11,302 nt of DNA from an uncultured Rhodospirillaceae bacterium (lineage in GTDB: Bacteria; Pseudomonadota; Alphaproteobacteria; MPNO01), in assembly GCA_937916005.1 (NCBI GenBank), contig CALGIA010000047.1:1-11302 (forward strand). The letters are read 5' to 3'. Every line of letters starts with the position of its first letter. Position 1 is the first letter of the stretch. Shown piece after piece: positions 6,890 through 11,302 of the stretch. The notes beneath the pieces were generated by a model, which did no database searches, was not told the origin of the DNA, and worked only from the letters and a program-made list of their open reading frames with translations. The position numbers and the translations under genes are program-made.

Positions 6890-7723
6890 TCAGGCCTCCA
6901 TGCGCCATTCAGCGAAACCGCACCCCACATGAACCTCGGGCAGCGGCGCGTAGTCGATCAGATCAAACCCCTGGCCGCCGGCGGCGGCATGGGCGATGAC
7001 CCAGTTGCGGACCTCATGCCCGCCATTGCCGGTCGAGAGCAGCCGGTGTTCCAGGGTCGCCGCGATTTCCGCGTCGGACCCGCTGGAAAACAGATCGATG
7101 CAGGTATGGTCGAAGGGTTCGTCAATCTCGCCCATGGTCGGCTCGCCGATGGAATGGCTGAGCCCGCCGGTTCCCAGAATGACCACGCGCTGATCGCCGG
7201 GAAAGCTGGCGATGGCGTCACGGAGCATGCGGCCCCAGGCGAGACAGCGCTTGATGGTGGGCAGGGGCGGCTCCAGCTCGTTCACCGTTATGGGGACGAT
7301 AGCGGGGATCGGGTCCAGCCCCATGCGCCAGAGCGGAACGCAAAACCCGTGATCGAGCTTCAGCCGATGGGAAAGCGCCGGGTCGAAATCTGCGCCCAGC
7401 GCGCATTCCAGAATATGACGGCCCAGCGCCGGATGACCGGGCAGGGTGTCATGGGGAAAGACGGCCTTCATGAAGGGTTCGGGCGGGCCGTCATGTTCCT
7501 CGCCGATCCCGATACAAAAGCTCGGCAGATTATCAATGAAGAAATTGACCCAGTGATCGGGCGACAGGATGACCAGAACATCCGGCTTCAGGGCCTTGAG
7601 CCGCTTTCCCATCTCATCAAAGGCATCGTTGACCTTGTCCCGTGTGGCCGGGGTCAGCTGATCCCATTCGCGGGCAATGACCGGTCCATGACTGGCGGCG
7701 AAGGCGCCGACGAGCTTTGCCAT
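6890..7723 (-). CDS. LigB-like catalytic subunit of type II extradiol ring-cleavage dioxygenase
   Basis: A 277-residue catalytic (beta) subunit of the protocatechuate 4,5-dioxygenase family, which inserts both atoms of oxygen next to a vicinal diol and opens the ring. LigB of Sphingobium is somewhat longer (about 300 residues). The expected iron ligands are present: H12 in AASHGP, H57 in SPDHW and E237 in GGHEVRNW. The catalytic base corresponds to H190 in GTGGLSHS. The frame is open to an ATG at 7747, but AGGGAGGA (7739 down to 7732) lies 8 bases before the ATG at 7723, and that start aligns with the family's MAK-type N-terminus. Only one base separates it from the stop of the LigA-like gene, and the DinB-fold gene follows without a gap. 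The likely substrate is a protocatechuate-, gallate- or catechol-like compound, or a dihydroxypyridine; sequence alone does not say which. Confidence 0.9.
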   Translation of the reverse strand: MAKLVGAFAASHGPVIAREWDQLTPATRDKVNDAFDEMGKRLKALKPDVLVILSPDHWVNFFIDNLPSFCIGIGEEHDGPPEPFMKAVFPHDTLPGHPALGRHILECALGADFDPALSHRLKLDHGFCVPLWRMGLDPIPAIVPITVNELEPPLPTIKRCLAWGRMLRDAIASFPGDQRVVILGTGGLSHSIGEPTMGEIDEPFDHTCIDLFSSGSDAEIAATLEHRLLSTGNGGHEVRNWVIAHAAAGGQGFDLIDYAPLPEVHVGCGFAEWRMEA

Positions 7724-7724
7724 T

Positions 7725-7982
7725 TCAGGCGTCCTCCCTGAGAGCATGCAGCCGGGCCATCAGTTCATCGTCCTTCATGCCGGTGGCGCTGAGATAGAAC
7801 CGCAACAGATAGGCATTCACATGAGGCGCCAGCACGGGCACATCGCAATCCAGCACGGCCTGGCGGATTTCGGGGCGCAGGGGATAATCCCGCAGCACCG
7901 CGTCGTGATCGGCTTGCCACTCGGCTTTTCTAGCCGGAGATTGCAGATCGAACAGAAGTTTGCTGAGCCAGTAATCCGTCAT
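7725..7982 (-). CDS. LigA-like small subunit of extradiol dioxygenase
   Basis: An 85-residue all-helical protein of the LigA superfamily, which forms the alpha subunit that caps the active site of LigB in protocatechuate 4,5-dioxygenase. Recognisable features are the LLFDLQ...R helix near the start (9-18), DYPLRPEIRQAVLD (32-45) and the NAYLLRFYLSATGM segment (56-69), which is the best-conserved part of the family. Sphingobium LigA is about 139 residues, so this is a short form consisting essentially of the core domain. AAGGGAG lies 5 bases before the ATG. It follows the SDR gene by 11 bases and ends one base before the LigB-like start, an arrangement consistent with stoichiometric assembly of the two subunits. 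It should have no catalytic activity alone. Confidence 0.87.
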   Translation of the reverse strand: MTDYWLSKLLFDLQSPARKAEWQADHDAVLRDYPLRPEIRQAVLDCDVPVLAPHVNAYLLRFYLSATGMKDDELMARLHALREDA

Positions 7983-7993
7983 TTTGCGCTCCC

Positions 7994-8785
7994 TTAGATC
8001 CCTTTTGCGCCGCCGCCATCGACCCGCCAGTTTGCACCCGTACTATAGGCCGCATTCTGCCCGGCGAGGAAGGCGACCATTGCCCCATATTCCTCGGGCT
8101 TGCCGAAACGGCCCGCGGTCAGGCGGCTTTCACGCAGTTCCAGTTCCTCGTCCCGGGTAATGCCCTTCTTCGAAGCAAATGTCGCCGCGGTGTAGAGCGT
8201 GCGGTCGGTCAGGACCGCCGTGGGCGACACGATATTCACCGTGACGCCATCCCGGATCACCTCGCCCGCCAGGGTCTTGCAATAATAGGCCATGGCGCCC
8301 CGAAACACGTTGGACAGAACATTGTTGGGGATCGGTTCAGCGACCGCCGCCGCGCCGACCATGAACACCCGGCCCCATTTGCGTTCCACCATGCCGGGGA
8401 CGATAAGCTGGGTCATGCGGATCAGGCTCAACAGCATCTTGTTGGCGTGATCGGTCAATTCGGCCTCGCCGACCTCCAGCGCCGTGCGCAGGGGCGGGCC
8501 ACCGTGATTATTGAACAGGATATCGATGGGACCTCCGAGGGCCGCTTGTGCGCCTTGCGCCAGACCATCCATATTGGCCGGGTCGCCGAGATCGCCGACC
8601 AGCCCGACCGCCTTTATCCCGGTTTCGTCTGCGATCCGCGCGGCGGCGGCGGACGCCCGGTCCGGGTTTGAACTGCTGATGCAGACATCGACGCCTTCCT
8701 TGGCCAGCGCATAGGCCGACGCGTAGCCGAGCCCGCTGCTGGACGCCAGCATGAGCGCGCGTTTGCCCCGAATGCCAAGATCCAT
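7994..8785 (-). CDS. Atypical short-chain dehydrogenase/reductase lacking the YxxxK motif
   Basis: A 263-residue Rossmann protein of SDR length and layout. The nucleotide-binding loop is ASSSGLG (14-20) in place of TGxxxGxG, D65 closes strand beta-3, and NNHGG (92-96) is the NNAG motif. Where a classical SDR has Ser-Tyr-Lys, this protein has alanines at about 145-147 and S158/R162 in the LSNVFRGAM stretch, so both Tyr and Lys of YxxxK are replaced. A subfamily annotated as 3-oxoacyl-ACP reductase or SDR oxidoreductase shares the VLSN..R pattern, so this is a lineage trait and not a mutation. The C-terminal GANWRVDGG is normal for SDRs. It follows the crotonase-type gene by 12 bases. Possible roles are reduction or isomerisation of a CoA-linked or ring-derived intermediate by a non-classical mechanism. 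The fold is certain; activity is unclear. Confidence 0.87.
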   Translation of the reverse strand: MDLGIRGKRALMLASSSGLGYASAYALAKEGVDVCISSSNPDRASAAAARIADETGIKAVGLVGDLGDPANMDGLAQGAQAALGGPIDILFNNHGGPPLRTALEVGEAELTDHANKMLLSLIRMTQLIVPGMVERKWGRVFMVGAAAVAEPIPNNVLSNVFRGAMAYYCKTLAGEVIRDGVTVNIVSPTAVLTDRTLYTAATFASKKGITRDEELELRESRLTAGRFGKPEEYGAMVAFLAGQNAAYSTGANWRVDGGGAKGI

Positions 8786-8797
8786 GTTACGTGCACC

Positions 8798-9637
8798 CTA
8801 TTCCGATTTCGCTTTTTCCCGGTCATAGGCCCCGAAGGTCGGCTTATAGGATTTGTCGTCAAGGAACTGCTTGATGCCGTTGGAATAGGCATTTTCCTTG
8901 TCGCGCAGTTTGATCTCGGCTGATTTCGCGGCCAGATAATCAAAGGCCTGGTCGTCATTCATGGTGCGCACGGCGCGGATCGCCTGTTTCGTGGCGCGCA
9001 GCACTTCCGGGTTCTTTTCCATCAATTCCCGCGCCAGATCCTCGGTGACCTTTCGTAACTCGGCCAATGGAACAGATTGCGTGATCATGCCGATTTCCTC
9101 GGCGCGCTTGCCGCCGAAGGTCCGCCCGGTGCAGGCATAAAGCATGGCGTGGCGCGGCAGGATCGCATCGGACAGCTTCTTCGAGACCAGCCCGCCGGGC
9201 AAAATTCCCCAATTGACCTCGGACAGGGAAAATATCGCCTCATCGGCGGCAATGGCGAAATCGCAGCACAGCATCTGGGTAAAACCACCGCCAACGCAAT
9301 AGCCGTTGACCATGGCGATGGTCGGCTTGTTGTAGCCGGACAGCCGCCGGTTGCGCCAACGTTCGCTGGCCTCACCCACGCGCCGCCGCTCCGCCGGGTT
9401 GTCGTCGAGCCCGCGAAAATATTCGCGCAGATCCTGGCCGGCGCAAAATGTATCGCCCGCGCCGGTCAGCACAACGATTTTGGTGTCCGGGTCGGCTTCC
9501 AGTTCGGGCAGCGCCCGGTCCATCTCGTAATGCATTTGCGGATTCATCGCATTGCGTTTTTCGGGCCGGTTCATCACCAGAAAGGTAATGCCGTCCTGCT
9601 TGTCGATCCGGATGGTCTCATAGCTCGAGTCACTCAT
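8798..9637 (-). CDS. Crotonase-family enzyme, hydroxycinnamoyl-CoA hydratase-lyase-like
   Basis: A 279-residue crotonase-fold enzyme. It resembles Pseudomonas hydroxycinnamoyl-CoA hydratase-lyase (feruloyl-CoA to vanillin plus acetyl-CoA) along its whole length: NRPEKRNAM (23-31), AGQDLREYFR (66-75), KPTIAMVNG (104-112), GGGF (116-119), LSEVNWGI (138-145) and the C-terminal FLDDKSYKP (258-266). GGGF would form the oxyanion hole, and E140 aligns with the catalytic Glu143 of that enzyme. Y73 aligns with substrate-contacting Tyr75, but Tyr239 aligns with A236 and Met70 with Q68, so the pocket for the phenol ring differs. These alignments rest on my memory of the reference sequence. The frame is open to 9823, but AGGGAGA (9651 down to 9645) lies 7 bases before the ATG at 9637, where homology begins. 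A hydratase/lyase on an aromatic or alicyclic CoA thioester is likely. No CoA ligase gene is visible nearby. Confidence 0.85.
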   Translation of the reverse strand: MSDSSYETIRIDKQDGITFLVMNRPEKRNAMNPQMHYEMDRALPELEADPDTKIVVLTGAGDTFCAGQDLREYFRGLDDNPAERRRVGEASERWRNRRLSGYNKPTIAMVNGYCVGGGFTQMLCCDFAIAADEAIFSLSEVNWGILPGGLVSKKLSDAILPRHAMLYACTGRTFGGKRAEEIGMITQSVPLAELRKVTEDLARELMEKNPEVLRATKQAIRAVRTMNDDQAFDYLAAKSAEIKLRDKENAYSNGIKQFLDDKSYKPTFGAYDREKAKSE

Positions 9638-9662
9638 GTTCCCGTCTCCCTGTTTATATCGG

Positions 9663-10838
9663 CTATGGCCAAAGCCGGCCGCTTGCGATTTTTGCGCCTT
9701 CGACCAATGAGCCGAGCTTGGCCCAGGTGACCGACGGCACGACACGGTTTTTCCGGCCGGCGAATGTGGCGAACCCGCAATCGGTCCCGGCCAGCACCCG
9801 TTCGCGGCCGACGATATCGGCATAACGGCAGATGCGCTGCGCGACCAGAGCCGGGTGTTCCACGAAATTCGTAATGGAATCGATCACACCCGGGATCAGC
9901 ACCTTGTCATCGGGGATTTTCGCATTGGCCAGATCTTCCCATTCATGTTCATGGCGCGGGTTGGCGCCTTCGAACAGCAGCGCCGACGGCCGCGCCTTCA
10001 TGCAGACATCGAACACGCTGGCCAGGGGAATATCGTGGGTATGCGGCCCTTCGTAATTGCCCCAGCAGATATGCATGCGCATGTCTTCCGGCGGAATGTT
10101 TTCGGTCGCAAAGTTGAGCGCCTCCACATTGCGGTCGGCGATGCGCAGAAATTCAGCCTCGCTCAGCGCCTGGTACTGGTTATGCCGCGCCGACCCCAGA
10201 TCCGGGCAATCTATCTGCAACAGGAACCCGGCCTGGTGGATCGTCTCATATTCCACCTTCATGGCCCGGGCGAGCGCCTCCACATAGGCATCTTCATTCA
10301 GGTAATAGGCATCGGGGACGAATTTGGTCAGCACCCCCGGCGAGGCGGCGTTGATAAAGGCTTCGGTCGGTCTGGAAACATCGACCGCCGATTTCAGATT
10401 GGCGAGATCGGCCTCCAGGGGACCCCGGTCGGCATAGGTAACCGGGCCGGTGCACCAGATTTCCTTGAAACGCATGAACCAGTTGGCGCCCTGTTCGGCC
10501 ATGCGTTCCAGAAAATCCGGATGGTCGGCCACATCCATTCCCCGTGTCGCCGGGCGGGGCGGCTTTTCGGTTCCGTCATCCTCGCTGAGGCCGCCCAGGC
10601 GATGCTGAACATAGAAAGTGTAGGCAATCTTGCCCATTTCGCCGTCGCTGACCACGTCGATGCCGGTCGCGACCTGTTGCGCCACAATTTCGGCAACCGC
10701 ATCCGTGGTCGCACCTGCAAGCCGGGCGGGATCAAAATCGCCACCCCGGTTCTGGGCTTCCAGCAAATCCAGCAAAGGTTCCGGACGGGGCAGGCTGCCG
10801 ACATGGGTGGTCAGAATTCGATCTGTGCTAAGCTTCAT
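9663..10838 (-). CDS. Stand-alone MetE-like (cobalamin-independent methionine synthase family) protein
   Basis: A 391-residue protein equal to the catalytic C-terminal barrel of cobalamin-independent methionine synthase, without the N-terminal half that brings full MetE to about 750 residues. THVGSLPRP (11-19) and VVSDGEMGK (62-70) are typical of the stand-alone group. The zinc ligands are intact: H256 and C258 in MHICWGN, E290 in LLFEGAN and C354 in GTDCG. QIDCPDL (208-214) takes the place of the substrate-binding QIDEPAL. The family includes thiol methyltransferases and epoxyalkane:coenzyme M transferase, so the protein may transfer a methyl group to a thiol or a thiol to an activated carbon. 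In this operon a catabolic role, such as removal of an aromatic methyl group or thiol conjugation, is more likely than methionine synthesis. It lies 21 bases after the hydrolase gene and 25 before the crotonase gene. Confidence 0.88.
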   Translation of the reverse strand: MKLSTDRILTTHVGSLPRPEPLLDLLEAQNRGGDFDPARLAGATTDAVAEIVAQQVATGIDVVSDGEMGKIAYTFYVQHRLGGLSEDDGTEKPPRPATRGMDVADHPDFLERMAEQGANWFMRFKEIWCTGPVTYADRGPLEADLANLKSAVDVSRPTEAFINAASPGVLTKFVPDAYYLNEDAYVEALARAMKVEYETIHQAGFLLQIDCPDLGSARHNQYQALSEAEFLRIADRNVEALNFATENIPPEDMRMHICWGNYEGPHTHDIPLASVFDVCMKARPSALLFEGANPRHEHEWEDLANAKIPDDKVLIPGVIDSITNFVEHPALVAQRICRYADIVGRERVLAGTDCGFATFAGRKNRVVPSVTWAKLGSLVEGAKIASGRLWP

Positions 10839-10859
10839 GGTTGCCCGGATTCAGCCTGG

Positions 10860-11302
10860 TCAGGCAGCCTTGATGAAGCCGGTCACGGCGTCGGTGAACG
10901 GACCCACGGCTTCGACCTGCGGCAGGTGACCGCAATTGTCGATCATGGTGACGGTTGCGCCGGAAATCAGGCTCTTGAATTCCTCGGCATAGGCCGGCGC
11001 AATGATCTGGTCCTGATTGCCCCAGATCACATGGGTCGGCACGTCGATCCGATGCAGCCATTTGCGCAGGGCGGGATTGAAAAGCCGGGGCTGCCAGGCC
11101 ATCCGCGCGGTCGACACCTTGTTGCGGATCTGGATATCTTCCTGTTCCTCGGTCAGTTCCATGGACATCATGGCCTTGATGATGTTTTCGTCGACTAGCA
11201 GCGCACGGGTCATTTCCTCCGGGTCCATCATGAAGATATCGGCCGCCGGCATGCCCTTGATGCGAATGCCGGCCGACCCCACCAGGGTCAGGCTCGCCAT
11301 GC
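10860..11302 (-). CDS. Alpha/beta hydrolase, C-terminal part (truncated by window edge)
   Basis: The last 147 or so codons of an alpha/beta-hydrolase-fold protein; its N-terminal half, including the nucleophile elbow, lies beyond base 11302. The methionine encoded at 11300 is probably internal, because the sequence that follows (SLTLVGSAGIRI) is the strand after the nucleophile helix, where families such as MhpC have a similar LTLVNPAG-type stretch. The catalytic aspartate is in WGNQDQIIAP (codon near 11012) and the catalytic histidine in NCGHLPQVE (codon near 10928), both in canonical context. A cap-domain region lies between. Carbon-carbon hydrolases of this fold act on ring-fission products in meta-cleavage pathways, which suits the LigAB genes downstream, but esterases and haloalkane dehalogenase relatives look similar. 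It is the first gene of the operon seen here, and further genes may precede it. Confidence 0.85.
   Translation of the reverse strand, partial: MASLTLVGSAGIRIKGMPAADIFMMDPEEMTRALLVDENIIKAMMSMELTEEQEDIQIRNKVSTARMAWQPRLFNPALRKWLHRIDVPTHVIWGNQDQIIAPAYAEEFKSLISGATVTMIDNCGHLPQVEAVGPFTDAVTGFIKAA

Noticed and set aside
7724..7747. Earlier ATG for the LigB-like gene
   Set aside because: The strong AGGGAGGA lies between this ATG and the one at 7723, and the family N-terminus begins at 7723.
9638..9823. N-terminal extension of the crotonase gene
   Set aside because: It would overlap the end of the MetE-like gene, has no homology, and a clear ribosome site precedes 9637.
9855..11198. Open frame of 447 codons on the plus strand opposite the MetE-like and hydrolase genes
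   Set aside because: No domain, no ribosome site, and a composition typical of an antisense shadow. The genes on the other strand have full family motifs.

Overview
The window reads as a piece of a high-GC alphaproteobacterial-type chromosome, possibly a Rhodospirillales-like or marine environmental lineage. That placement is an inference from GC-rich codon use, tightly coupled gene starts and family content; no rRNA or other taxonomic marker is present. No tRNA, rRNA, CRISPR array, transposase or phage gene was found. More than 90% of the sequence is coding.

Layout. (1) Bases 34-1449, + strand: a secreted PEP-CTERM-anchored surface protein with visibly lower GC and different codon use than the rest, followed by a probable terminator. 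(2) Bases 1677-2651, - strand: an amidohydrolase of the gamma-resorcylate decarboxylase/ACMSD type with its metal ligands intact. (3) Bases 2652-2814: a divergent promoter region carrying two short tandem duplications, one near each gene start. (4) Bases 2815-5154, + strand: the large molybdopterin subunit of a xanthine dehydrogenase/CO dehydrogenase-family hydroxylase, without its FAD and iron-sulfur partner genes in the window. (5) Bases 5151-11302, - strand: eight tightly packed genes, very probably one operon whose 5' end lies beyond the right edge. In transcription order they are an alpha/beta hydrolase (partial), a stand-alone MetE-like methyltransferase, a crotonase closest to hydroxycinnamoyl-CoA hydratase-lyase, an SDR without the usual catalytic residues, LigA-like and LigB-like subunits of a type II extradiol dioxygenase, a DinB-fold metal protein, and an FAD aromatic hydroxylase. 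Gaps between genes shrink along the operon: 21, 25, 12, 11, 1 and 0 bp, then a 1-base overlap.

Taken together, regions 2-5 look like a degradation locus for an aromatic or heteroaromatic compound. The FAD hydroxylase and the Mo hydroxylase would add hydroxyl groups, the amidohydrolase would remove a carboxyl group, LigAB would open the ring at a catechol-type bond, DinB may isomerise the product, and the alpha/beta hydrolase would cut the ring-fission product. The crotonase and SDR suggest side-chain shortening of a CoA thioester, and the MetE-like protein suggests a methyl or thiol transfer. No CoA ligase, transporter or regulator is visible, and the actual substrate cannot be read from the sequence. 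The combination of genes does not match any classical pathway I can name, so it is the best candidate here for something undescribed.
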